Assembly: GCF_965118635.1 (NCBI RefSeq)
Contig: NZ_CBCPHV010000005.1
Location: 1 to 64,000, forward strand
Direction: 5' to 3'
DNA from: Empedobacter brevis_A
GTDB lineage: Bacteria; Bacteroidota; Bacteroidia; Flavobacteriales; Weeksellaceae
Length of the DNA stretch: 64,000 nucleotides
Numbering within the stretch: the stretch's first letter is position 1; each line of letters starts with the position of its first letter. Below the pieces are notes generated by a model. That model was not told the DNA's origin and made no database searches. It saw only the letters and a list, made by a program, of their open reading frames with translations. Made by a program: the position numbers and the translations under genes. Positions 1 through 8,538 of this stretch are shown piece after piece.

Positions 1-548
1 CTTTTTTTGTTCGAGTCCTTTTATAAGCCTTTTTAAAGCGAAAATGCTCTTCAAAGTGGGAGATGTTTTCTGAAGAAAGGATCAATTATACGTCTTTATT
101 ATCTCTTTAAATTATTTTATCAATGCTTTATTTAATTAATCAAACCTGTTTTTAGAAATATTTATACATTGTATAAAAGTATAATAAGTATGGAATTATT
201 CCAAACACTTAACTGATCATATTCTATAAGCAATATTATGAGGGAGCATTTTTAATAATTTGTTCTCTAAAAAAAAGTCAAATTATATTGTCTCACGCAA
301 AAAAATATAAATAACAAAAAATACTTTTTCCAATCTAGTTCTTCGACAATCCTTCGACCGTTGTTCGACTACTGTTCGACAAAACATACTTTTTCTCGAA
401 CCATTGTCGAAGGACACTCGAACAAACCCCGAAGAAATTGACTATTTTGTCTTTGGAAAAAATAGACGACAAAATAAGAAATATACCTAATTGTAAATAA
501 AAGAAAGGATTCTATTGATTATAGAACATGATTTATAACTATATACTT
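1..548. other. Intergenic region, no gene seen
   Basis: No reading frame of convincing length or composition is present on either strand. The stretch is very AT-rich except at about 340-435, where a phased array of TTCGAC-type hexamers lies (listed separately). A stray copy of the same motif, TTGTTCGAGT, sits at about 8-17 and is the inverted counterpart of the array's right end near 417-426. A gene starting left of the window cannot be excluded. Confidence 0.6.
342..433. repeat. Helically phased inverted TTCGAC array
   Basis: TTCGAC occurs at 342, 353, 364 and 375, an exact 11-bp period. After a 14-bp spacer the inverted form follows at 395 (CTCGAA), 406 (GTCGAA), 417 (CTCGAA) and 428 (CCCGAA, degenerate), again with an exact 11-bp period. 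The five-base spacers between hexamers are not conserved. The layout is four direct plus four inverted copies, all on about the same DNA face within each arm. The arms could also pair as an imperfect cruciform. Such phasing suggests cooperative binding of a protein; the function is unknown. Confidence 0.75.
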
Positions 549-854
549 TTATAAGAGTTCAAACATTATAGCACTTGCCTCCTCTTTTGTGAACGGCTTA
601 TGTTCAACTCCACTCGGAATCACTATAAATTCGCCCGTTTTTACTTCTTCGGTTCTGTCTAGAAATTCAACATACATTGTTCCATCTATGATCAACAATA
701 ATTTATCGCCATTATCATGCTTATGCATCTCTAAATCACCATTGAGCTTAAAAATTTTAACGGAATGATTATTCACTTTTGCTATTTCTTTCAAATTCCA
801 AAAGTCTTTGATCGTATCGAGTTGAGATTGAAGGTTAACTTTATTGATTTCCAT
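549..854 (-). CDS. Small single-domain cupin protein
   Basis: This 101-residue protein is essentially one cupin beta-barrel. Motif 1 is seen as HKHDNGDKLLLIIDG with metal-type histidines near residues 44 and 46. Motif 2 is seen as GEFIVIPSGVEHKP near residues 74-87. The fold is typical of small cupin_2 proteins that bind a metal or small ligand in the cytoplasm; the ligand is not predictable. There is no signal peptide. The gene stands alone: the terminator of the next minus-strand gene lies upstream and non-coding DNA lies downstream. The fold is confident, the function unknown. Confidence 0.75.
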   Translation of the reverse strand: MEINKVNLQSQLDTIKDFWNLKEIAKVNNHSVKIFKLNGDLEMHKHDNGDKLLLIIDGTMYVEFLDRTEEVKTGEFIVIPSGVEHKPFTKEEASAIMFELL

Positions 855-1016
855 TTGTTTAGTTTTTATAAGTTATTAATTGATCATCATAGTCTTAATC
901 TTCTTCTAAACAAATTTATAAATTATTTAGAATAAGTATAAATAATTTATACTTAATCTATTCTTCAAGCATATAACGTCATGAATAACCTCTTTAATAA
1001 GAGATTTTGAACAAAT

Positions 1017-1044
1017 AAAAAGCTCAACAAATGTTGAGCTTTTT
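1017..1044 (-). terminator. Hairpin terminator of the secreted hypothetical gene
   Basis: A perfect stem AGCTCAAC/GTTGAGCT (1021-1028 and 1033-1040) with a 4-base loop is flanked by A and T runs. It lies just past the stop of the minus-strand gene at 1069. Confidence 0.85.
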
Positions 1045-1068
1045 CTATTTAATAAATTTTAATTAGAA

Positions 1069-1890
1069 TTAATCTTCCGATTCTTCTATTTCTGATTCTA
1101 TACCTTCTCCAAATTCACTTAATGCTGAATTTAAAGAAATCTCGTTGCAATAAGCAGAACCAAGATCTAATCCTTTTTGCAAAAATTGTTCGGCTTTCTC
1201 TTTTTCTCCCGTAAAATAATAATACGTATAGAAAAGTCCATATCCGTCTGGATTACCCAAATCTATCACACGTTGTGCCAATTGTTGCAACTCTTTATTA
1301 GGTTTTAGTTTTACTTCGTCTGCTGCATTCAATGTTTCGAAAACACCGCCAGATTGTTCAGCGAATTTGTAAGCAAAAACTATTTTACAACTTTCGTCAA
1401 AACCATCTTTACAAAGCTTTGCATTGGCAGCTTCGTTTTCTTTTAATTTCTGAGCTAATGCATTTTCGTCTAATTCGAAAAGATAGGATGCGTTATTTTT
1501 AAAATTGATGTCATAATTCTGAGCCATCCAATTTGCTCGTTGAGCTAATTTAGGATCTGACTGAGGTTTATTTTCGAACGATTTCAAATTTGATTTATAC
1601 ACTTTTTTATCCACCCAATCTGAAATTCCTTTTAGTTGATTTTTCTCCTTTTTGAAGATAAAAACCGTTTTCTCTACAAAAATTATAACCGAATCATTGC
1701 GTTCGGTAAATTCGTATCCCACCTCATCAAAATCGCCGATGGTTACTTTTCCTTTTCCATCAAATTTTAATGGATTGTATAATTCGTCTTTTGATTTTGT
1801 CTTAAAAACCCCTTCTAACGTATTGGTTGCTTCTTGGGCAAAAAGTGCTGACATTATGAATAATGCGGGCAATAAAAATAGTTTTCTCAT
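1069..1890 (-). CDS. Secreted hypothetical protein with C-terminal repeat-like helices
   Basis: This 273-residue protein is not recognised as a named family. Residues 1-19 form a clear Sec signal peptide ending in LFAQ, with no lipobox cysteine, so the mature protein is probably periplasmic or exported. Residues 20-110 look beta-rich (GKVTIGDFDEVGYEF, DSVIIFVEKTVFIFKK). The remainder is helical and resembles TPR/Sel1-like repeats (YGLFYTYYYFTGEKEKAEQFLQKGLDLG). The extreme C-terminus is acidic. It is probably monocistronic, with its own terminator at 1017-1044. A role in protein-protein contact is only inferred from the repeat-like helices. Confidence 0.7.
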   Translation of the reverse strand: MRKLFLLPALFIMSALFAQEATNTLEGVFKTKSKDELYNPLKFDGKGKVTIGDFDEVGYEFTERNDSVIIFVEKTVFIFKKEKNQLKGISDWVDKKVYKSNLKSFENKPQSDPKLAQRANWMAQNYDINFKNNASYLFELDENALAQKLKENEAANAKLCKDGFDESCKIVFAYKFAEQSGGVFETLNAADEVKLKPNKELQQLAQRVIDLGNPDGYGLFYTYYYFTGEKEKAEQFLQKGLDLGSAYCNEISLNSALSEFGEGIESEIEESED

Positions 1891-1981
1891 TTTTTAGAAA
1901 GTCTCAATTAATATTTTGAGTTCAAAAATAATGGTTTTAATCTTCCTTAAACTCACTAGAAATAGTTAAAAAATAAATTTC

Positions 1982-2107
1982 TTTGTAATCAACCGAGAAC
2001 TCAGGTAAGGTAAAATAACCCTGTTTGTAATCAACCGAGGAATCGGGAAAAGTAAAACACACCTATTTGTAATCAACCGAGGAATCGGGTAAGGTAAAAT
2101 AATCCTA
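1982..2107. repeat. Three 42-bp tandem repeats
   Basis: Units start at 1982, 2024 and 2066, each 42 bp long and each opening with TTTGTAATCAACCGAG. Units 1 and 3 share GGTAAGGTAAAATAA, while unit 2 diverges in its second half. A fourth unit begins at 2108 (TTTCTAAT) and decays at once. The unit length is a multiple of three, but the repeat lies outside any gene. Confidence 0.9.
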
Positions 2108-2136
2108 TTTCTAATAAAAGTAGTTATCCATAAAAC

Positions 2137-2179
2137 AAAAAATCCTTATCTAAGTTTAGAACCTTGATAAGGATTTTTT
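2137..2179 (-). terminator. Terminator of the tetR-tolC-acrA-acrB operon
   Basis: The stem AAATCCTTATC/GATAAGGATTT has a 15-base loop and A/T runs on both sides. It lies just past the stop of acrB on the minus strand. Confidence 0.85.
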
Positions 2180-2210
2180 TTATGTTTTAATTAAATATCT
2201 AAATTAAAAA

Positions 2211-5200
2211 TTACTCTTCCCATTCTTCTTTTATTTGTCTTTCTTGATAATCTGCCACCATTTCTGCTTCGTAATCTATTTCTTCGCCTTTAGAAAAACG
2301 ATGAATTGCACTATCGAATAACGAATAAACCACTGGAACAATGATTAATGTAAGGAATAATGATGAGACTAATCCTCCGATAATTACCCATGCTAAACCA
2401 TTGTTCATCTCTGCTCCTGCTCCTTTTGCTAAGGCAATTGGTATCATACCAAAAACCATGGCAATTGTTGTCATTAAGATTGGACGAAGACGGGCGTGAT
2501 TGGCTTGAATTAAAGCATCGTGAGTACTTTCGCCAGCTTCTTTTCGGTGGTTTGTAAAGTCGACCAATAAAATGGCATTTTTACACACCAATCCAATTAA
2601 CATAATCATACCTAGAATAGTAAAAATATTCAACGAATTATTTGTTAATGCTAGCACCACGAATACCCCAATTAATGATAATGGAATAGAAAACAAGACC
2701 ACAAATGGATAAACAAACGAATTGTACAAGGCAACCATTACCAAATAAACTAAGATAATTGCGGCAATTAATGCATAACCTAATGTACCAAAACCTTCGG
2801 ATTGGTTTTCTTCGTCTCCACCCCAAACGTAAGAAACGCCTGTTGGTTTTTTATTGTCAATTTGTTTTAGTCTTTCTTTGAAATCTGTTACAATATCTCC
2901 TGTTGTACGACCAACCGACTGCGCCTGAACTGTTACAGATGGTGTTTTGTCTCGGCGTTCCAAGAAACTTGGTCCAGAACTTTGCATAACCGTTGCAAAT
3001 TGGTCTAAACGAATTTGCTCACCTTTATCGTTCATGAAATTAAGCCCACGAACATCATCGATATTCGAACGATTAAAATCGTTGTACTGAATATTAATAT
3101 CATATTCGTATTCACCCGCGCGGTATTTACCGTCTGTATTTCCAGAGAAAGCTGTTTGCATCGTTAAACCTACTGTTTGTAAGTTTAAACCTAAAGCTGC
3201 CATTTTATCGCGATCTACTTGTACATTAATTTCAGGATTACCAGCTTCTGTTGTTAGCTTAACTTCCGAAGAACCATTGATTTGTTCTAATTCATGTTTT
3301 GCTAATTCGGCAAATTTCATTGCGCTTTCTAAGTTTGATCCTGTTACCACCAATGCAATTGGAGCTTGCTCTGCACCTATTAAACCAACTGGAACAGTTT
3401 TCACTTTTACACCAACTAATTCTTTTTCTAATTCGCGTTTTACTTTTGCTGCATAAATAAAGGAATTGTCTTGACGTTTTGATTTATCGACAAGGATAAC
3501 GTCTATCTCTGATTTGTATGCTGTTGCTTGTGCTGCACCAAACCCTTCGGAACTTTGACCAACAGTTGTAATCATGTCTACAACTTCTTTTTTGCCACGT
3601 AAGAAACGTTCTGCTTTTTGAGTAACGAAGTTTGATTCTTCGATTGTAGCATCTTTCGGCAATTCCATTTGAACTAAGAATTCTCCTTTATCTGTTTTTG
3701 GGAAGAACTCTCCACCAATGTATTTTCCTCCTACTAGAATTCCTATCGTTCCAAATAAAAGGACAAAAACTCCTACAAAAACTCCTATTCTTCTTCCTGT
3801 TGATTTTAAACACCACACTAACATATTTGAAATAGAGTGTGTGAATTTTGTAAGTTGTTTTTCGAACCAAAGAATGAATTTTTCGAAAGCATTTTTACCT
3901 GTTATATGCTCTAGTTTTCCGAAACGAGATGATAACCAAGGTACAATGGTAAATGATGATAACAGAGATAATAAAGTTGCGATAACCACCGTAACACAGA
4001 ATTGTGCAATGATGTCTGCTACTAATCCTGTACTCATTGCAATTGGCAAGAATACAACTACGATAACTAATGTAATGGCTGTAACGGTGAATCCGATTTC
4101 TTTAGCACCATCGTAAGAGGCTCTAATTCTGGATTTTCCCATTTCCATATGGCGATAAATATTCTCTAATACAACAATCGCATCATCGACCAAAATACCA
4201 ACTACAAGAGATAAACCAAGTAATGACATTAGGTTTAGCGTATAATCCATAAGGTACATCCCAATAAAAGTTGCAATTAACGATGCTGGAATAGAAACCA
4301 TGACAATAAAAGCATTACGAATACTGTGTAAGAATAATAGCATAACAACTGCTACTAAAATTACAGCCAAGATTAAATCGAAAATAACATGGTCGGCAGC
4401 TGCCAAAGTAAAGTCGGACGTATCGTTTACAATTTTTATTTTAAGTCCTTCTTTTGAATAATCTGATTCTACTTTTTTGATTGTTTCTCTCATTAATTCG
4501 GAAACAGCAACGGCATTGGCATCTGATTGTTTTACAACTTGCACAATGATTGCAGAACTTTGATTAACACGTGCTATTTTTTCGACTTCTTTTTGCGAAT
4601 CTTGCACATAGGCTACTTCTGACAAACGAACTTGTATTCCGTTTCTAGAAGAAATTACCAAATTGCTCAGCTCTTCGATTGATTTATATTTCCCAGAAAG
4701 ACGAATAATTGTTGAATTTTCGCGCGTTTTTACACTTCCTGTAGGGAAATCTAAATTGGATGTTAGAATTTGTTGCTGAATTTGAGGCACAGATAATCCG
4801 TAACCTTTTATCTTAACAGGATCTAAACTTACTTGAATTTCACGTTCTTGTCCTCCAATCAAATTAACTTGCGCTACACCATTTACACGCGATAGAATAG
4901 GTTCTATCTTATTTATCTAACAAATCGTACAAATCTTTCTCTGTCAATTTATCAGAAGTAACACCTGCTGTGATGATAGGTAAATCGCTTAATGAGAACT
5001 TTGTTAATGAAGGCGGATCTACATCGTCTGGTAAATCTTTTTCGATGGCATTGATTTTTCGTTGCGCATCATTAAGTGCTAAATCTGCATTTGCTCCTGC
5101 ATTTAGCGTTACCATTACGACAGATAAACTTTCGTATGATTTTGATTCTACTTTTTTTACATTTTCTAATGCTGCAACGGCATCTTCTATTTTCTTTGTT

Positions 5201-5388
5201 ACAGAGTTTTCTACTTCGTTTGGCGAAGCACCTGGATAAACAGTAGAAATTGTAACAACGTTTGTTTCGAATTTTGGGATTAACTCGTATCCCATTTGTT
5301 TGTAACTAAACAGACCACCTAAAATAAGAATCGTAAATAATACGATAATTAATGACGGTCGTTTAATTGATATTTCAGCTAATTTCAT
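2211..5388 (-). pseudogene. RND multidrug efflux permease (AcrB/HAE1 type), split by a frameshift
   Basis: The inner-membrane proton-driven pump of a tripartite RND system is present in two pieces. Residues 1-159 lie at 5388-4909 and open with MKLAEISIKRPSLIIVLF and the first periplasmic segment. The rest (883 residues from an internal ATG) lies at 4862-2211. The reading frame shifts at 4908-4917. Removing one base restores LYDLLDNKIEPILSRVNG and a protein of about 1058 residues, normal for HAE1 pumps. Both halves are otherwise well kept, including the charged transmembrane segment with LVVGILVDDAIVVLENIYRHME and the typical end FLTLIIVPVVYSLFD. The damage therefore looks recent, or it is a sequencing or assembly error. 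If real, the pump is probably inactive. It is the last gene of the operon behind acrA. Confidence 0.85.
4908..4917 (-). other. Frameshift site in acrB
   Basis: Reading on the minus strand, GATAAATAAG gives D-K-stop. Deleting one A of the AAA run (4912-4914 on the plus strand) gives GAT AAT AAG, that is D-N-K, and runs straight into IEPILSRVNG in the downstream frame. Confidence 0.85.
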
Positions 5389-5400
5389 AGAACATTTCTC

Positions 5401-6471
5401 TTATTTAACCACTTTTACTTTTGTTCCATTTTTCAGGTTAATTTGTCCGCTTGTAACAACCTCAGCTCCTTCGTTGATTCCGCTAATGATTTGAACATTT
5501 GTCCCAACCGTTTTTCCGATTACAACTTTTGTTAATTTTGCTACGCCTTTTTCTATTACGAAAACTTCTCCTGAGCTAATTCCGTTTACAAAAGCATTTG
5601 CTGGAATTACTAGCGCATTTTTGCCTGCATTCACATCATCTTTTGTTGAGAAAACAGCTGTACCGTACATACCAGCTTTTAAGCCAGAATCATTCGAAAC
5701 TTGTATTTCTACAGGAAAGTTTAGCGAAGCATCTGCTTTAGGTGCGATAAAAGAAATTCTTCCTGCAAATTCTTTATCAGGAAAAACACTTGCCAAAACT
5801 TTTATTGTTTGTCCAACTTTTAGGTTGACAACTTCTTCTTCTGTTACGGTAACTTGTAGTTTTAATTTAGAAACATTTACAATATCAAACATTTGTGTTC
5901 CTGGACCAACTACAGAACCTGGCTCTATGTATCTTTTGTTGATTACACCAGAGATTGTTGCTTTTACATTGGTATCACTTACACGAATGTTTTGAGCTGA
6001 AACTGCAGCTCTAGCATTTTTTAATTGTAAGCGCGAATGATCTAATTGTTGTTTTGTAACACCGCCTGTTTTGTATGCATTTTCGTAACGTTGATTGTCT
6101 ACAATAGCATTCTGAAGATTATTTTGTGCTTGTGTAACATCTACTTCGATTGCATCTTTTTTTATTGTTGCAACCGTTTGACCAACAGATACATAATCAC
6201 CTTCGTCGACCAAAACACGAACTATTCGTCCAGAGATTTCTGAAGGAAAACTAATTTCTTGAAATGGCGCAAATGTTCCGTTTGATATATAATCTGTATT
6301 TAAAATTTCGAAATTGGCTTTGATTGTTTTTACCACAACCTCATTATTACTTTCATTTACAATTGTAGTCTCTTCTTCCTGTTTTGCTTTATTATTTTTA
6401 ATAATATAAATTGCTCCACCAATCAAAACGGCTGCAATTAGTATATAAAGTAAAGTTTTTCCTGATTTCAT
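5401..6471 (-). CDS. RND efflux periplasmic adaptor (membrane fusion protein)
   Basis: This is the AcrA/MdtA-like adaptor that links the inner-membrane pump to the outer-membrane channel. An N-terminal membrane anchor lies at residues 5-25 (TLLYILIAAVLIGGAIYII). A lipoyl/barrel-sandwich half follows (SGRIVRVLVDEGDYVSVGQTVATI), then a short alpha-hairpin, the second lipoyl half (ATISGVINKRYIEPGSVV), a beta-barrel domain and a membrane-proximal domain ending in GQINLKNGTKVKVVK. There is no lipobox cysteine, so it is anchored by the N-terminal helix. At 356 residues it has a normal length. It lies 12 bp before acrB and 13 bp after the tolC-like gene, so the genes are co-transcribed. Confidence 0.9.
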   Translation of the reverse strand: MKSGKTLLYILIAAVLIGGAIYIIKNNKAKQEEETTIVNESNNEVVVKTIKANFEILNTDYISNGTFAPFQEISFPSEISGRIVRVLVDEGDYVSVGQTVATIKKDAIEVDVTQAQNNLQNAIVDNQRYENAYKTGGVTKQQLDHSRLQLKNARAAVSAQNIRVSDTNVKATISGVINKRYIEPGSVVGPGTQMFDIVNVSKLKLQVTVTEEEVVNLKVGQTIKVLASVFPDKEFAGRISFIAPKADASLNFPVEIQVSNDSGLKAGMYGTAVFSTKDDVNAGKNALVIPANAFVNGISSGEVFVIEKGVAKLTKVVIGKTVGTNVQIISGINEGAEVVTSGQINLKNGTKVKVVK

Positions 6472-6484
6472 AAAATCGATTCTT

Positions 6485-7798
6485 TTATTGAATTAATGTT
6501 TTTAAGTCTCCTTTTGCTTTGATTAATGCTATTTCTGCAATTTTGTATTCTAATAAAGCATTTGAATAATTGTTTCTTGCATCTGTTAATGCATTTTCTG
6601 CATCTAAAATTTCTGTTAAATTAGCTAAACCTTGTTGATAGTTATTTTGTGTATTTTGTAAAACTTTCTCCGCTAACTTTACGTTTTCTTCTTGAATGTC
6701 AACACTTTTTAATGTATTTTCTATTTGTGCTTTTGCATTTTGATATTCCAAGCTCAATCCAAGTTTAGTATCGTTCATTTGCTCTTCGATGTCTAACAAA
6801 TCTATGTCTGCTTGATTAATTTTTGCTTTTGTAGATCCACCTGTAAAAATTGGAACTTTTACGCTTAAACCAATCGAAGCTAAATCTGACCAGAAATAAT
6901 CTTTGGAAGTGATAAACTTGTCGCCCATTCCTGCATAACTATAATTGGCAGATAAACCAACCGTTGGATAAAGATTTGCTTTTTCGGCTTCTTTTGCGAA
7001 ACCTAACAATTCTTTTTGCTTGTTTAGAACTTTGAATTCTGTTCTATTTTCGACATCAATATGATCTTCTAATAATGCCAATGTTGGTGTGATTGTTCCT
7101 TCTGATAAACGAATTGGTTGTTCGATTGGATAACCCATATAAAATTTCAAGGCATTTTTATTGATTTCAACTGCATTAATCAATTGTTGTTTTGTAGAAG
7201 AAATATTATTTAATTGTACAATAATTCGATCTAAATCAATTGGTTTCGCTAAGCCATTATCCACTAAACTTTTGATAACTTTCTGAACTTTATTGGTGTT
7301 CTCGTAGCTTTTTTCTATTGTTTTTAATTTCTCTTCCTGAATAAAAACTTGATAATAAGCATTTGCAACACGTTCTATAATTTGTTCGTCTGTTAAATCT
7401 GCATTTATTTGATAAAATTCGCGAGTAGATTTGGCTGCTTTCAAACCTGTGAAAACACGTTGATCGAAAATATTTTGGTAAACACTAACGCCGATATTCG
7501 AAACCCAAGGTCTACTCATTTCTCCTTTCATTTGTTGTCCAGCAAAACTTAAAACCATTTGTTGCAATATAGGACTATATTGTACTCCTGCATCTGCACT
7601 AACCTGAGGTAAAGCTCCTGCTCTTGCTTCATCAATTTTATATTCCGCTTTTTTAATTGCCAAATCTGCACGTTTTGCTTCGGCTTTGTTTTCTAACGCA
7701 AAATTCACAGCATCTTTCAATGCAACTATTTCTTGTGCATTTGCGAAGCTTACAAACCCTACAATTACTAAGGATAGTAATGATTTAAACCTTTTCAT
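6485..7798 (-). CDS. TolC-family outer-membrane efflux channel
   Basis: This 437-residue protein has a signal peptide (to about residue 21, FVSFANAQ) and two internally similar OEP halves rich in long helices. The segments KADLAIKKAEYKIDEARAGALPQVSADAG and LAEKVLQNTQNNYQQGLANLTEILDAENALTDARNNY are split here only by description; the second one (about residues 378-417) is the classic TolC C-terminal coiled-coil pattern. It forms the trimeric exit duct for the pump encoded downstream. Its ATG follows the stop codon of tetR directly (TAA ATG at 7799-7798), so translation is probably coupled. Confidence 0.9.
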   Translation of the reverse strand: MKRFKSLLSLVIVGFVSFANAQEIVALKDAVNFALENKAEAKRADLAIKKAEYKIDEARAGALPQVSADAGVQYSPILQQMVLSFAGQQMKGEMSRPWVSNIGVSVYQNIFDQRVFTGLKAAKSTREFYQINADLTDEQIIERVANAYYQVFIQEEKLKTIEKSYENTNKVQKVIKSLVDNGLAKPIDLDRIIVQLNNISSTKQQLINAVEINKNALKFYMGYPIEQPIRLSEGTITPTLALLEDHIDVENRTEFKVLNKQKELLGFAKEAEKANLYPTVGLSANYSYAGMGDKFITSKDYFWSDLASIGLSVKVPIFTGGSTKAKINQADIDLLDIEEQMNDTKLGLSLEYQNAKAQIENTLKSVDIQEENVKLAEKVLQNTQNNYQQGLANLTEILDAENALTDARNNYSNALLEYKIAEIALIKAKGDLKTLIQ

Positions 7799-8392
7799 TT
7801 ATTTATTTTTAAAAAGTGTATTGAGAATGATTTCCTTTCTATCTGAAAGAATTCGTTTAAAATCAGCATCATTTAATTGTAAATCTGATTGAAGAAGTGG
7901 ACGAATCGCAAAAGGATAATTAATCAAGGAAAGCATATTTAATAAAAATTGGATGGGTTCCATTGTCTCAATCGTACCTTTTTTCATTTCTTCTTTTAAT
8001 CGATCATAAAAAACATTTACAACTTCATCCAAATCTTCATTCAAAAATTTAGAACACATTATTTTATTTTTATTCATCTCAGTTACAATATAAGTTTCTA
8101 AATAAGGATACTGAATGGATGTAGCAATAGAATCTTCTATAAATTCTCCAATCATTTCTTTTATATCACGATTTCTATCAAGAATTGCACGCGATTTCTC
8201 ATTACTTACTCGCGTTGCTTCTTCATAAATAATTCCAATTAAATTATTTCGTGATCTGAAATAATAATTAATCAATGTTCTATTTACTTTAGCTTCATCA
8301 GCGATTTCTTGTATTGTCGCATTGAATTTACCTTCAGTAAAAAACATTCTTTTCGCTGTTTCTTTAATTAATTCTTCAGTATCATCTTTCAT
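7799..8392 (-). CDS. TetR/AcrR-family transcriptional regulator
   Basis: This 197-residue regulator has an N-terminal helix-turn-helix of about 45 residues (TAKRMFFTEGKFNATIQEIA then KVNRTLINYYFRSRNNLIG) and a divergent C-terminal ligand domain. The family usually represses an adjacent efflux operon and is released by pump substrates. It is the first gene of the tetR-tolC-acrA-acrB operon, so autoregulation is expected. A TTAACAAAA/TTTTGTTAA inverted repeat upstream (8414-8455) is a candidate operator. The inducer cannot be predicted. Confidence 0.9.
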   Translation of the reverse strand: MKDDTEELIKETAKRMFFTEGKFNATIQEIADEAKVNRTLINYYFRSRNNLIGIIYEEATRVSNEKSRAILDRNRDIKEMIGEFIEDSIATSIQYPYLETYIVTEMNKNKIMCSKFLNEDLDEVVNVFYDRLKEEMKKGTIETMEPIQFLLNMLSLINYPFAIRPLLQSDLQLNDADFKRILSDRKEIILNTLFKNK

Positions 8393-8413
8393 ATTTATGT
8401 GCTTTTTTTATTT

Positions 8414-8455
8414 TTAACAAAATTGTCAAACAAAATTATTAATATTTTTTGTTAA
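8414..8455. promoter_or_regulatory. Candidate TetR operator (inverted repeat)
   Basis: TTAACAAAA (8414-8422) is mirrored by TTTTGTTAA (8447-8455) just upstream of the tetR start at 8392. The arms are 24 bp apart, wider than most TetR operators, and the region is AT-rich, so chance is possible. Confidence 0.35.
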
Positions 8456-8526
8456 TCCAAATAGTTAAATCTTATTTTTATAAAAAATTTAAAAAAAATC
8501 ATAAAGATTACAGAACTAATTATCCT

Positions 8527-8534
8527 TAAATTTG
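8527..8534 (+). promoter_or_regulatory. -7 promoter element of ypdA
   Basis: TAAATTTG matches the Bacteroidota -7 consensus TANNTTTG. It ends only four bases before the ypdA ATG at 8539, so the transcript would start at or next to the start codon (leaderless). Confidence 0.55.
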
Positions 8535-8538
8535 CTTA

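Larger units (their letters stand above)
1891..2210. other. Intergenic region with minisatellite and terminator
   Basis: No gene is seen. The stretch holds three 42-bp tandem repeats (1982-2107) and the terminator of the acrB operon (2137-2179), listed separately. The promoter of the upstream minus-strand gene must lie within about 1891-1980, but no clear TANNTTTG element was found. Confidence 0.6.

Noticed and set aside
342..433. CRISPR array
   Set aside because: The repeat is 6 bp with 5-bp spacers and changes orientation halfway; no cas gene is present.
1982..2107. CRISPR or coding repeat
   Set aside because: The units are contiguous 42-bp tandem copies without unique spacers, and no open frame runs through them.
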